The position numbers and the translations under genes are program-made. Positions 56,032 to 64,000 of a stretch of 64,000 nt of DNA are shown one piece after another. The notes beneath the pieces were generated by a model, which saw only the letters and a program-made list of their open reading frames with translations, made no database searches and had not been told where the DNA came from. Each line of letters starts with the position of its first letter. Within the stretch, counting starts at the first letter, position 1. The DNA is from Pseudomonas allokribbensis (lineage in GTDB: Bacteria > Pseudomonadota > Gammaproteobacteria > Pseudomonadales > Pseudomonadaceae): positions 1,745,001 through 1,809,000 of the forward strand of contig NZ_CP062252.1 of assembly GCF_014863605.1 (NCBI RefSeq). Reading direction: 5' to 3'.

Positions 56032-57030
56032 TTACTGGCCGCTGTAGATCTGGTCGAAGATCCCGCCATCGTTGAAGTGGGTCTTCTGCACGGTGCGCCA
56101 GTCGCCGAAGGTCTTCTCGACCGACAGGAAGTCGACTTTCGGGAAGCGGTCGGTGTACTTGGCCAATACCGCCGGGTCACGTGGACGCAGGTAGTTGGCG
56201 GCGGCGATCTCCTGGCCTTCCGGCGACCACAGGTACTTCAGGTATTCCTCGGCAGCGGCGCGAGAGCCTTTCTTCTCGACGACTTTGTCGACCACCGACA
56301 CCGGCGGCTCGGCTTCGGCGGAGACGCTTGGGTAGATGACTTCGAACTGGTCGCGGCCGAATTCGCGGGCGATCATTTCGGCTTCGTTCTCGAAGGTCAC
56401 CAGCACGTCGCCGATCTGGTTGGTCATGAACGTGGTAGTCGCGGCGCGGCCACCGGTGTCCAGCACTGGCGCTTGCTTGAACAGCTTGCCGACGAAGTCT
56501 TTCGCCTTGTTCTCGTCACCGCCGTTTTTCAGCACATAGCCCCACGCCGACAGGTAGGTGTAGCGGCCGTTGCCCGAGGTTTTAGGGTTCGGCACGATCA
56601 CCTGCACGCCGTCCTTGAGCAGGTCCGGCCAGTCTTTCAGGGCTTTCGGGTTGCCCTTGCGGACGATGAACACGGTGGCCGAAGTGAACGGCGCGCTGTT
56701 GTTCGGCAGACGGGTGACCCAGTCCTTCGGCACCAGTTGGCCGTTGTCCGCCAGGGCGTTGATGTCGGTGGCCATGTTCATGGTGATGACGTCAGCCGGC
56801 AGGCCGTCGATGACCGAGCGCGCCTGTTTGCTCGAACCGCCGAAAGACATCTGCACGGTGATGCTCTCTTTGTGTTCGGCCTGCCAGTGTTTCTGGAACG
56901 CAGCGTTGTAGTCCTTGTAGAAATCGCGCATCACGTCGTAGGAAACGTTGAGCAGGGTCGGTGCGGCTTGAGCCACGCTACCGAAGGCAAGACCAGCGGC
57001 GAGAAGTGAGGCGCCAAAGAGTTTTTTCAC
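56032..57030 (-). CDS. sbp: Sulfate ABC transporter substrate-binding protein
   Basis: 332 residues: signal peptide (LFGASLLAAGLAFGSVAQA) and periplasmic binding protein fold with the prokaryotic sulfate-binding signature LNVSYDVMRDFYKDYN near the start and NPKTSGNGRYTYLSAWGY in the middle. Binds sulfate/thiosulfate for import. No transporter genes are next to it, as with the stand-alone cysP of P. aeruginosa. Expression under sulfur starvation via CysB is likely but not shown. Confidence 0.92.
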   Translation of the reverse strand: MKKLFGASLLAAGLAFGSVAQAAPTLLNVSYDVMRDFYKDYNAAFQKHWQAEHKESITVQMSFGGSSKQARSVIDGLPADVITMNMATDINALADNGQLVPKDWVTRLPNNSAPFTSATVFIVRKGNPKALKDWPDLLKDGVQVIVPNPKTSGNGRYTYLSAWGYVLKNGGDENKAKDFVGKLFKQAPVLDTGGRAATTTFMTNQIGDVLVTFENEAEMIAREFGRDQFEVIYPSVSAEAEPPVSVVDKVVEKKGSRAAAEEYLKYLWSPEGQEIAAANYLRPRDPAVLAKYTDRFPKVDFLSVEKTFGDWRTVQKTHFNDGGIFDQIYSGQ

Positions 57031-57083
57031 TGCGCATTCCTTGTTCTGTAGGGGGTGTCTTTACAAAGATGAGGCCATTTGCC

Positions 57084-57116
57084 AGCGACTATAGCGGGGC
57101 GCGCATAGTCGCTTAA
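57084..57116 (-). promoter_or_regulatory. sbp upstream region with 9-bp inverted repeat and possible promoter
   Basis: Arms AGCGACTAT (57084-57092) and ATAGTCGCT (57105-57113). A minus-strand TATAGT (57093-57088) with TTAAGC 17 bases further (57116-57111) could form -10/-35, so the dyad overlaps the promoter. The AT-rich stretch 57114-57135 is the kind of sequence bound by CysB. Confidence 0.4.
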
Positions 57117-57135
57117 AGATTAAAAAGAACTTTGC

Positions 57136-57978
57136 TTATTCCATTTTCTTGAACAGCGCATTGCCACAGCGGGAGCAGAACGACGCTTCCTGTTCATGGC
57201 TGTTTTTTGTGCACACCGGGCAGTCGTGCTGCAACTGACCCCCGCGCATGGCCGTGGCCAGTTCAGCGGTAAAAATCCCGGTGGGCACGGCGATGATCGA
57301 GTAACCAGTCACCATCACCAGCGACGAAATCACCTGGCCGAGAACGGTCTTGGGCACTATGTCGCCGTAACCCACGGTGGTCAGGGTCACGATAGCCCAA
57401 TAGATGCCTTTGGGAATGCTGGTGAAACCGTGCTCCGGGCCTTCGACCACGTACATCAAGGTGCCGAACACCGTGACCAGGGTGCAGACGCTGAGCAGGA
57501 ACACGAGGATTTTCTGCTTGCTGCCGCGCAGGGCATCGAGCAGGTAATGCGCCTGTTTCAGGTAGGGGCCGAGCTTGAGTACACGGAAGATCCGCAGCAT
57601 CCGGATCACCCGGATGATCAGCAGGTACTGGGCATCGCTGTAATACAGCGCGAGGATGCCGGGCACGATCGCCAGCAAGTCCACTAGCCCGTAGAAACTG
57701 AAGGCGTAGCGCAGCGGCTTGGGCGAGCAGTACAGGCGCAGCAGGTACTCGCCGAGGAAGATGACCGTGAAGCCCCATTCGATGTACGCCAGCACATTGG
57801 CGTAGTTCTGGTGGACGTCGTCGATGCTGTCGAGGATCACGATCACCAGACTGGCGAAGATGATCAGCAGCAGGGTCTTGTCGAAACGGCGGCCAGCCAC
57901 CGTGTCGGTCTGGAAAATGATCACGTACAGGCGATCACGCCACGTGTTGTTACCGTTCATGCAAATCGCCTTGGCCAT
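57136..57978 (-). CDS. Voltage-gated-type potassium channel with C-terminal zinc ribbon
   Basis: 280 residues, six membrane helices. S4-like segment IIRVIRMLRIFRVLKLG with regularly spaced Arg, pore helix and K+ selectivity filter TVGYGD (about residue 203). The C-terminus carries two Cys pairs (CPVC and CSRCGN), a small zinc-ribbon fold. Start could also be the ATG at 57960. Only 3 bases separate it from the urea transporter gene upstream. Confidence 0.9.
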   Translation of the reverse strand: MAKAICMNGNNTWRDRLYVIIFQTDTVAGRRFDKTLLLIIFASLVIVILDSIDDVHQNYANVLAYIEWGFTVIFLGEYLLRLYCSPKPLRYAFSFYGLVDLLAIVPGILALYYSDAQYLLIIRVIRMLRIFRVLKLGPYLKQAHYLLDALRGSKQKILVFLLSVCTLVTVFGTLMYVVEGPEHGFTSIPKGIYWAIVTLTTVGYGDIVPKTVLGQVISSLVMVTGYSIIAVPTGIFTAELATAMRGGQLQHDCPVCTKNSHEQEASFCSRCGNALFKKME

Positions 57979-57981
57979 CGA

Positions 57982-58896
57982 TCAGCGCAGCCTAGGTTGA
58001 TTCTCCCCGTTAGCGCAAGGCGCGGCGTTGATCTGCGGTTGGCGCATCAGGCGAATGCCGGTGCGCAGCAGCCAGCAGGCGAGAATGAACGGTGCCGTGA
58101 GGGTCGCCAGACCCAGGGCGCTGAACAGTGGCGTCAACAACAGCGCCAGGCCGATGCCGAACAGTGGCAACCACGGTTGCTGGCGCTGTGCGCTGAAGGC
58201 GAGGGCGGCGAGCACCGCGTTGTAGCCGCCCAGGCCCAGCAGCGCGACCTGGCTGTCGTGGTGCAACAGGCTGGAACCGAGGCCAATCACCGAAGCCGAC
58301 AGCGCCCAGGCGAAGGCTCGGCGATCGGCGATCAGCAAACCGGCTGCGATCAATCCACCGGCCAACGGATGGTCGAGGAACATCACCTGACCAAAGCCTT
58401 TCAGGGCGGCACCGAGCAGGTTCAGGGTGTTCAGTTCAAGCACGGGAGACGGTGTCGATGGCTCGGCGAAACACAGGAACACCCAGCTCAGCAACACGAA
58501 CGGCGCGGTGTAGGCGGGCAGGTATTCAGTGAGGCGTGCGCGTTTGAGCCACTGCTGCGTGATCATCGCGCTTAGACCACCGGCCGCCAGAATCAGCGGC
58601 GGCAGCATCGGCGACCAGGGGAAATACAGGCTCAGCAACAGGCCGACCAGCACGCCGTTGTAGCTGAACAGTCCGGCCTGGCGATCCGCCTTGGCATAGT
58701 TGCGGCGTTGCGCGGTGAGCAAACCGGCGACCGCGCCGAGCAGCGCGCCGGCGAACAGCACCGGTGCGGTGAATAAAATGGCCAAAAGGCACAGGAGTCC
58801 ACACAGCGGATGGCGCTGGAGGAAGATTTGACTGAAGCCGTTGAGCAAGGCCTCGGCCCAGTCGGGGCAGTGGGTGTTGAAATGGTTGGCAGGCAT
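57982..58896 (-). CDS. Urea transporter
   Basis: 304 residues, about ten membrane helices. UT-family features: QIFLQRHPLCGLLCLLAI, SYNGVLVGLLLSLYF and in the second half QVMFLDHPLAGGLIAAGL with GYNAVLAALAFS, showing the internal duplication. Facilitates urea diffusion. Probably co-transcribed with the channel gene. Confidence 0.9.
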   Translation of the reverse strand: MPANHFNTHCPDWAEALLNGFSQIFLQRHPLCGLLCLLAILFTAPVLFAGALLGAVAGLLTAQRRNYAKADRQAGLFSYNGVLVGLLLSLYFPWSPMLPPLILAAGGLSAMITQQWLKRARLTEYLPAYTAPFVLLSWVFLCFAEPSTPSPVLELNTLNLLGAALKGFGQVMFLDHPLAGGLIAAGLLIADRRAFAWALSASVIGLGSSLLHHDSQVALLGLGGYNAVLAALAFSAQRQQPWLPLFGIGLALLLTPLFSALGLATLTAPFILACWLLRTGIRLMRQPQINAAPCANGENQPRLR

Positions 58897-58943
58897 GTCT
58901 GGAGAATCTGGGCAGTTGGAAAATCAAAAGGTCTTGCTTGAAG

Positions 58944-59034
58944 CTGTGGCGAGGGAACTCGTACCCGGTGAATGCGGTGTCTCTTGTGGAAACCGTCATG
59001 CCGAGCGACGGGAGCACGCTCCCTCGCCATACAG
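58944..59034. repeat. REP-like inverted pair
   Basis: CTGTGGCGAGGGA at 58944-58956 and TCCCTCGCCATACAG at 59020-59034 are inverted relatives, and GGGAGCACGCTCCC forms a hairpin between. Matches the common Pseudomonas REP core GTGGCGAGGGAGC. It sits beyond the 3' end of pyk. Confidence 0.7.
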
Positions 59035-59041
59035 GTGTTAC

Positions 59042-60457
59042 TTAAATCAATGTTTCGATCCGCAGCGAATTAGTCGACCCCGGTTGCCCAAACGGCACAC
59101 CCGCGGTGATCAGCAACGTATCGCCACGCTCGGCCATTCCTTGAGCCTGAGCGATTTCCAGCGCGGTCGAGCACACCTCATCCACCTGACGCAGGCGATC
59201 ATTGACCACCGAATGAATGCCCCACGCCACGCTCAAGCGGCGGGCGGTCTGCAGGTTCGGTGTCAGGTTGAGGATCGGCGCCTTTGGCCGCTCCCGCGCC
59301 GCACGCAGACTCGATGCACCGGACTCGCTGTAATTGACCAGTACCGCCACCGGCAGCACGTTGCTGATGCGACGGATCGCGCAACTGATCGCGTCGGACA
59401 CGGTCGCTTCGGCTTTCGGTCGGCTGACGTCGAGTTGGGTCTGGTAATCCGGACCGTTCTCCACCTGGCGGATGATCTTGCTCATCATCTGCACGGCTTC
59501 CAGCGGGTATTCGCCGGACGCGGTTTCGGCCGACAGCATCACCGCATCGGCACCTTCGGCCACGGCATTGGCAACGTCGGTGACTTCGGCGCGGGTCGGC
59601 GCCGGGGAGAAGCGCATCGATTCGAGCATCTGCGTCGCCACCACCACCGGTTTGCCGAGTTGGCGGCATGTGGTGATGATGTTTTTCTGGATTTGCGGCA
59701 CGCTCTCGGCCGGCACTTCCACGCCGAGATCACCGCGAGCCACCATGATCGCGTCGCTCAGTTCGGCGATTTCGCGCAGTTGCTCCACGGCCGACGGCTT
59801 CTCGATCTTCGCCATCAGGAACGCTTTGTCGCCGATCAGTGCGCGGGCTTCGATAATGTCCTGCGGACGCTGCACGAACGACAGCGCGACCCAGTCCACA
59901 CCCAGCTCCAGACCGAAGCTCAAGTCGCGGCGATCCTTGGTGGTCAACGGGCTCAGGTCGAGCACCGCTTGCGGCACGTTCACGCCTTTGCGATCCGACA
60001 ATTCGCCGCCATTGAGCACGGTGGTGTCGATCGCATCGGTGTATTTGGTGACGACGCGCAGACGTAGTTTGCCGTCATCCAGCAGCAGGTCCATCCCGGC
60101 TTCCAGCGCGGCGATGATCTCCGGATGCGGCAGGTTCACCCGGCGTTCGTCGCCCGGTGTTGCGTCCAGATCAAGGCGGAACGCCTGGCCGCGATGCAAC
60201 TGAACCTTGCCGTCAGCGAACTTGCCGACCCGCAGTTTCGGCCCTTGCAGGTCCATCAGGATCCCGAGCGGATAGTTGAGCTGGCGCTCGACTTCGCGGA
60301 TCCACTGATAGCGCTTGGCGTGGTCGGCGTGATCGCCGTGGCTGAAGTTGAGGCGGAAGATGTTGACCCCGGCCTCGACCAGCTCGCGGATGTCTTCGAT
60401 GCCGTCGACGGCAGGCCCGAGGGTGGCGAGGATTTTGACCTTTTTATCAGGCGTCAT
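59042..60457 (-). CDS. pyk: Pyruvate kinase
   Basis: 471 residues, full length. KVKILATLGPA start with MVARGDLGVEVP active-site motif and the MLESMRFSPAPTRAEVTDVANAV region. Converts phosphoenolpyruvate to pyruvate with ATP formation. Last gene of the glyoxylate operon; start overlaps the ttuD stop by 4 bases. Confidence 0.97.
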   Translation of the reverse strand: MTPDKKVKILATLGPAVDGIEDIRELVEAGVNIFRLNFSHGDHADHAKRYQWIREVERQLNYPLGILMDLQGPKLRVGKFADGKVQLHRGQAFRLDLDATPGDERRVNLPHPEIIAALEAGMDLLLDDGKLRLRVVTKYTDAIDTTVLNGGELSDRKGVNVPQAVLDLSPLTTKDRRDLSFGLELGVDWVALSFVQRPQDIIEARALIGDKAFLMAKIEKPSAVEQLREIAELSDAIMVARGDLGVEVPAESVPQIQKNIITTCRQLGKPVVVATQMLESMRFSPAPTRAEVTDVANAVAEGADAVMLSAETASGEYPLEAVQMMSKIIRQVENGPDYQTQLDVSRPKAEATVSDAISCAIRRISNVLPVAVLVNYSESGASSLRAARERPKAPILNLTPNLQTARRLSVAWGIHSVVNDRLRQVDEVCSTALEIAQAQGMAERGDTLLITAGVPFGQPGSTNSLRIETLI

Positions 60458-61728
60458 GATTTAGAGCTCTCGAGGATCAGGATGGCGCGGAAGTCGTTGA
60501 CGTTGGTGCGGGTCGGCTCGGTGACGATCAGCGCATCGAGCGCCTCGAAGTAGCCGTAACCGTTGTTGTTATCCAGCTCGTCGCTGGCGCTCAGGCCCAG
60601 GGCGGCGGCGCGGGCGTAGCTGTCCGGGGTCATGATCGCGCCGGCGTTGTCTTCCGAACCGTCGATGCCGTCGGTGTCACCGGCCAGCGCATAGACGCCG
60701 GGCTGGCCCTTGAGGCTGTCGGTGAGGCTGAGGAGGAATTCGGCGTTGCGTCCGCCACGGCCATTGCCGCGCACGGTCACCGTGGTTTCGCCGCCGGAGA
60801 GGATCACGCACGGCGCCGCCAGCGGCTGGCCGTGATGAATGATCTGGCGCGCGATGCCGGCGTGGACTTTCGCCACTTCGCGGGATTCGCCTTCCAGGTC
60901 GCCGAGGATCAGTGTGCTGAAACCGGCCTGACGGCATTTCACCGCTGCGGCATCCAGCGATTGTTGAGGGCGGGCGATCAACTGGAAGTGACTGCGGGCC
61001 AGGCTCGGATCACCGGGTTTGACGGTTTCCGATTCCGGGCTTTGCAGCCAGCTGCGCACCGATGCCGGAATCTCGATGCCGTAGCGCTTGATGATCGCCA
61101 GCGCTTCGGCGCTGGTGCTCGGGTCGGCCACGGTCGGGCCGGAGGCGATGACCGTGGCGAGGTCGCCCGGTACATCGGAAATCGCATAGGTGTAAACAGT
61201 CGCCGGCCAGCAAGCTTTGCCCAGGCGTCCGCCCTTGATCGCCGAGAGGTGCTTGCGCACGCAGTTCATCTCGCCGATGGTCGCGCCGGATTTGAGCAGG
61301 GCTTTGTTGATCGACTGTTTGTCGGCCAGGGTGATGCCTTCGGCCGGCAGCGCCAGCAGGGCAGAGCCACCGCCGGACAGCAGGAAAATCACGCGGTCGT
61401 CTTCGGTCAGGTGGCTGACCAGTTCCAGCACCCGTTTGGCCACGGCCAGGCCAGCAGCGTCCGGCACCGGATGCGCGGCTTCGACCACTTCGATTTTTTC
61501 GCACGGGGCGCCGTGACCGTAGCGGGTCACCACAAGGCCCGAGACTTCACCTTCCCAGCATCGCTCGACCACTTGCGCCATGGCGGCGGCGGCCTTGCCG
61601 GCGCCGATGACGATCACGCGACCGCTGCGATCGGCAGGCAGATGGGCTTCGAGGACCTGGTTCGGATGGGCCGCGTCGATGGCTGTGGCAAACAGCTCGC
61701 GCAGCAGTTGTTGCGGATCGACCGACAT
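60454..61728 (-). CDS. ttuD: Glycerate 2-kinase (MOFRL family)
   Basis: 424 residues, DUF4147 plus MOFRL domains: VIGAGKAAAAMAQ, LLSGGGSALLALP, ILSGGETTVTVRGNGRGGRNAEFLL. Phosphorylates glycerate made from tartronate semialdehyde to 2-phosphoglycerate. Often annotated hydroxypyruvate reductase in older records; the kinase assignment fits this gene context better. Confidence 0.93.
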   Translation of the reverse strand: MSVDPQQLLRELFATAIDAAHPNQVLEAHLPADRSGRVIVIGAGKAAAAMAQVVERCWEGEVSGLVVTRYGHGAPCEKIEVVEAAHPVPDAAGLAVAKRVLELVSHLTEDDRVIFLLSGGGSALLALPAEGITLADKQSINKALLKSGATIGEMNCVRKHLSAIKGGRLGKACWPATVYTYAISDVPGDLATVIASGPTVADPSTSAEALAIIKRYGIEIPASVRSWLQSPESETVKPGDPSLARSHFQLIARPQQSLDAAAVKCRQAGFSTLILGDLEGESREVAKVHAGIARQIIHHGQPLAAPCVILSGGETTVTVRGNGRGGRNAEFLLSLTDSLKGQPGVYALAGDTDGIDGSEDNAGAIMTPDSYARAAALGLSASDELDNNNGYGYFEALDALIVTEPTRTNVNDFRAILILESSKS

Positions 61729-61767
61729 GGCGGGCTCCCAATCTTATTGTTCTTGGTTAGTGCAGGT

Positions 61768-61892
61768 GATCGTTCCCACGCTCTGCGTGGGAATGCCTCA
61801 ATGGACGCTCTGCGTCCGCTTCGGCAGGGACGCGGAGCGTCCCGGGCTGCATTCCCACGCGGACGGTTCGACGCCTCGACGTGGGAACGAGC
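61768..61892. repeat. Pseudomonas palindromic repeat between ttuD and glxR
   Basis: About 125 bases of nested inverted repeats: TTCCCACGC/GCGTGGGAA (61773-61793), GGACGCTCTGCGTCC, GGGACGCGGAGCGTCCC, and a closing CGTGGGAACG that pairs with the opening CGTTCCCACG. Intergenic within the operon; may act as RNA stabiliser or partial terminator. Confidence 0.85.
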
Positions 61893-61905
61893 GACGGGGC
61901 AGGGC

Positions 61906-62799
61906 TTACTTCTTGTCGCGAATCGAGAAGTTGGCCATGTGTTCCAGGCCCTTGATCAGCGCCGAGTGGTCCCAGTTGCTGCCACCGATGGCCGCGCAGG
62001 TGCTGAACACTTGCTGGGCGTTGGCGGTGTTCGGCAGGTTGATGTTCAGCTCCTTGGCGCCTTGCAGGGCCAGGTTCAGGTCCTTCTGGTGCAGGCTGAT
62101 GCGGAAGCCCGGATCGAAGGTGCCCTTGATCATGCGCTCGCCGTGCACTTCGAGGATCTTCGAGGACGCGAAACCACCCATCAGCGCTTCACGCACCTTG
62201 GCCGGATCGGCACCGTTTTTCGAAGCGAACAGCAGGGCTTCGGCGACGGCCTGAATGTTCAGGGCAACGATGATCTGGTTCGCCACCTTGGCGGTCTGAC
62301 CGTCGCCATTGCCGCCGACCAGGGTGATGTTCTTGCCCATGGCCTGGAACAGCGGCAGTGCGCGTTCGAAGGCATCGGCGTCGCCACCGACCATGATGCT
62401 CAGGGTCGCAGCCTTGGCACCGACCTCACCACCGGACACCGGAGCGTCGAGGTATTGCGCGCCTTTCTCGTTGATCTTCGCAGCGAAAGCCTTGGTGGCG
62501 GTCGGCGAAATCGAGCTCATGTCGATCACGACCTTGCCCTTGCCGATACCAGCAGCGACGCCGTCGGCACGGAACAGCACGTCATCGACCTGCGGGGTAT
62601 CCGGCACCATGACGATAATGAATTCAGCTTCCTGCGCCACTTCGCGCGGGTTGGCCAGGGCGACGGCGCCAGCGGCGACCAGGTCGGCAGGGGCGGCGTC
62701 GTGGTGCGCCGACAGGAACAGGCTGTGACCGGCTTTCTGCAGGTTCGCCGCCATTGGGTGGCCCATGATGCCGGTGCCGATAAATCCGATTTTAGCCAT
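61906..62799 (-). CDS. glxR: 2-hydroxy-3-oxopropionate reductase (tartronate semialdehyde reductase)
   Basis: 297 residues, beta-hydroxyacid dehydrogenase: NAD(P) loop GFIGTGIMGHPMA, substrate motif DAPVSGGEVGA, and catalytic Lys in GGNGDGQTAKVANQI. Reduces tartronate semialdehyde to D-glycerate. Between hyi and ttuD in the pathway operon. Confidence 0.95.
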   Translation of the reverse strand: MAKIGFIGTGIMGHPMAANLQKAGHSLFLSAHHDAAPADLVAAGAVALANPREVAQEAEFIIVMVPDTPQVDDVLFRADGVAAGIGKGKVVIDMSSISPTATKAFAAKINEKGAQYLDAPVSGGEVGAKAATLSIMVGGDADAFERALPLFQAMGKNITLVGGNGDGQTAKVANQIIVALNIQAVAEALLFASKNGADPAKVREALMGGFASSKILEVHGERMIKGTFDPGFRISLHQKDLNLALQGAKELNINLPNTANAQQVFSTCAAIGGSNWDHSALIKGLEHMANFSIRDKK

Positions 62800-62841
62800 G
62801 AGAAATTCCTCTTGTTTTTGTCTTGCTCAAGCAAATAGGGG

Positions 62842-63624
62842 TCAGATCGCGTTGTGGGTCTTCAGCCAGCCGAGGCCTGCTTCAGTGGTGGTCAGCGGTT
62901 TGTACTCGCAGCCGACCCAGCCCTGATAACCGATGCGATCCAGGTGTTCGAACAGGAAGCGGTAGTTGATCTCGCCAGTGCCCGGCTCGTTGCGGCCCGG
63001 GTTGTCGGCCAGCTGCACATGGTTGATCTCGGCCAGGTGCGATTGCAGGGTGCGGGCCAGATCGCCTTCCATGATTTGCATGTGATAGATGTCGTATTGC
63101 AGGAACAGATTGGCGCTGCCGACCTGCTCGCGAATCGACAGGGCCTGTGCCGTGTTGTTCAGGTAGAAGCCCGGGATGTCGCGGGTGTTGATCGCTTCCA
63201 TCACCAGTTTGATGCCGACGGCTTGCAGCTTCTCGGCGGCGTACTTGAGGTTGGCGACGAAGGTTTTTTCAACGGTAGCATCGTCCACGCCCTGCGGACG
63301 GATACCGGCCAGGCAGTTGACCTGGGTGTTGCCCAGCACCTGTGCGTAAGCGATGGCCAGATCGACCCCGGCACGGAATTCTTCGACCCGGTCCGGCAGG
63401 CACGCGATACCGCGCTCGCCCTTGGCCCAGTCACCGGCCGGCAGGTTGAACAGCACTTGGGTCAGACCGTTGGCGTCGAGTTTGGCCTTGATTTCGGCAG
63501 AGCTGAAATCGTAGGGGAACAGGTACTCGACACCGCTGAAGCCAGCCTTGGCGGCGGCGTCGAAACGGGCAAGGAAATCCTGTTCGGTGAACAGCATGGA
63601 CAGGTTGGCTGCGAAACGCGGCAT
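62842..63624 (-). CDS. hyi: Hydroxypyruvate isomerase
   Basis: 260 residues, xylose-isomerase-like TIM barrel: MPRFAANLSMLF start, GFSGVEYLFPYDF, KLVMEAINTRDIPGFYLN with metal-binding Glu, and QYDIYHMQIMEGDL. Interconverts hydroxypyruvate and tartronate semialdehyde. Confidence 0.95.
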   Translation of the reverse strand: MPRFAANLSMLFTEQDFLARFDAAAKAGFSGVEYLFPYDFSSAEIKAKLDANGLTQVLFNLPAGDWAKGERGIACLPDRVEEFRAGVDLAIAYAQVLGNTQVNCLAGIRPQGVDDATVEKTFVANLKYAAEKLQAVGIKLVMEAINTRDIPGFYLNNTAQALSIREQVGSANLFLQYDIYHMQIMEGDLARTLQSHLAEINHVQLADNPGRNEPGTGEINYRFLFEHLDRIGYQGWVGCEYKPLTTTEAGLGWLKTHNAI

Positions 63625-63643
63625 GGTGGTCTCCCGTTAGAGT

Positions 63644-63672
63644 GATCGTTCCCGCGCTCGGCGCGGGAACGA
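63644..63672. repeat. Short palindromic repeat between gcl and hyi
   Basis: CGTTCCCGCGC-TCG-GCGCGGGAACG, a perfect dyad that is a GC variant of the unit at 61768, placed 20 bases before hyi. Confidence 0.85.
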
Positions 63673-63685
63673 ACGGCAAGCAGTT

Positions 63686-64000
63686 TTAATCGAGCAGCGA
63701 AATCGCCGTTGGCGCATCGTTGCCGACCAGCGCCAGGTCTTCGAATTCGTTGACGGCGTTGATCTCGGTGCCCATGGAGATGTTGGTCACACGCTCCAGA
63801 ATGATCTCGACGATCACCGGCACCTTGAACTCTTCGATCATCTGTTCGGCCTTGCGCAGGGCAGGGGCGATTTCAGACGGTTCGAACACACGCAGCGCCT
63901 TGCAGCCCAGGCCTTCGGCGACTGCGACGTGGTCGACACCGTAACCATTGAGTTCCGGCGCGTTCAGGTTATCGAAGGACAGCTGCACGCAGTAGTCCAT
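63686..64000 (-). CDS. gcl: Glyoxylate carboligase, C-terminal part (5' end beyond window)
   Basis: The last 104 or so residues of a ThDP-dependent enzyme; [20 protein letters not shown] and [28 protein letters not shown] are those of Gcl. Joins two glyoxylate into tartronate semialdehyde plus CO2. Frame remains open to the window edge. First known gene of the operon gcl-hyi-glxR-ttuD-pyk. Confidence 0.94.
   Translation of the reverse strand: MDYCVQLSFDNLNAPELNGYGVDHVAVAEGLGCKALRVFEPSEIAPALRKAEQMIEEFKVPVIVEIILERVTNISMGTEINAVNEFEDLALVGNDAPTAISLLD

Noticed and set aside
60832..62838. 668-codon plus-strand frame across ttuD and glxR
   Set aside because: It crosses the palindromic repeat and two well-identified genes on the other strand; shadow.

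Overview
The window is a GC-rich stretch of a Pseudomonas chromosome, most like the P. fluorescens group. The evidence is the gene order (fliC-flaG-fliD-fliS-fliT-fleQ-fleSR-fliEFGHIJ ... fliK-flhB, flhA-flhF-fleN-fliA-cheYZAB-motCD-parC-parP-cheW, then ccmA-I), FleQ carrying the LFRS c-di-GMP motif, the HptB-HsbR-HsbA trio, a DUF6124-type gene and Pseudomonas-type palindromic repeats.

Layout. 1-2.4 kb: end of a probable flagellin-modification island (ketoacyl-ACP synthase III, a short Maf/DUF115-type protein, a small unknown protein). 2.5-6.3 kb: filament genes fliC, flaG, fliD, fliS, fliT, with sigma-28 type promoters before fliC and before fliS. 6.4-10.7 kb: regulators fleQ, fleS, fleR. 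10.7-20.5 kb: basal body and export ATPase genes fliEFGHIJ, the hsbA-hsbR-hptB module, then fliK. 20.6-26.1 kb: fliLMNOPQR-flhB. 26.1-27.0 kb: a minus-strand DUF6124-type gene with a long structured leader. 27.0-41.5 kb: flhA-flhF-fleN-fliA and the che/mot/par genes. 41.5-43.4 kb: a minus-strand pair, a second FliK-like protein and a FlhB-tail-only protein. 43.6-50.6 kb: the complete cytochrome c maturation operon ccmABCDEFGHI. 50.6-58.9 kb: accessory genes, namely a lipoprotein, a decayed PIN-toxin/antitoxin locus, LysR-SDR-MFS, a DUF5666-like protein, a sulfate-binding protein, a K+ channel and a urea transporter. 59-64 kb: the glyoxylate-to-pyruvate operon gcl-hyi-glxR-ttuD-pyk on the minus strand, cut at gcl by the window end.

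How it works together. FleQ with sigma-54 should open class II genes. Good -24/-12 matches (TGG-N10-GC core) stand before fleS, fliE, fliK, fliL and flhA. FleS/FleR then activates class III, and FliA (sigma-28) serves fliC and, by its promoter match, fliS-fliT. FlhF and FleN set pole and number of flagella; ParC/ParP place the chemotaxis array; MotCD is the second stator. HptB-HsbR-HsbA sits inside the flagellar cluster as a phosphorelay/partner-switching branch.

The points I would look at first are the promoter-leader-gene unit at 26172-26812, the FliK-like/FlhB-tail pair at 41546-43437, the four-fold acidic repeat in CheA, the separate transcription signals of fliS-fliT, and the toxin-antitoxin locus broken by a 1-base deletion, a nonsense codon and an 8-bp tandem expansion. 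All regulatory sites were found by eye and not by scoring.
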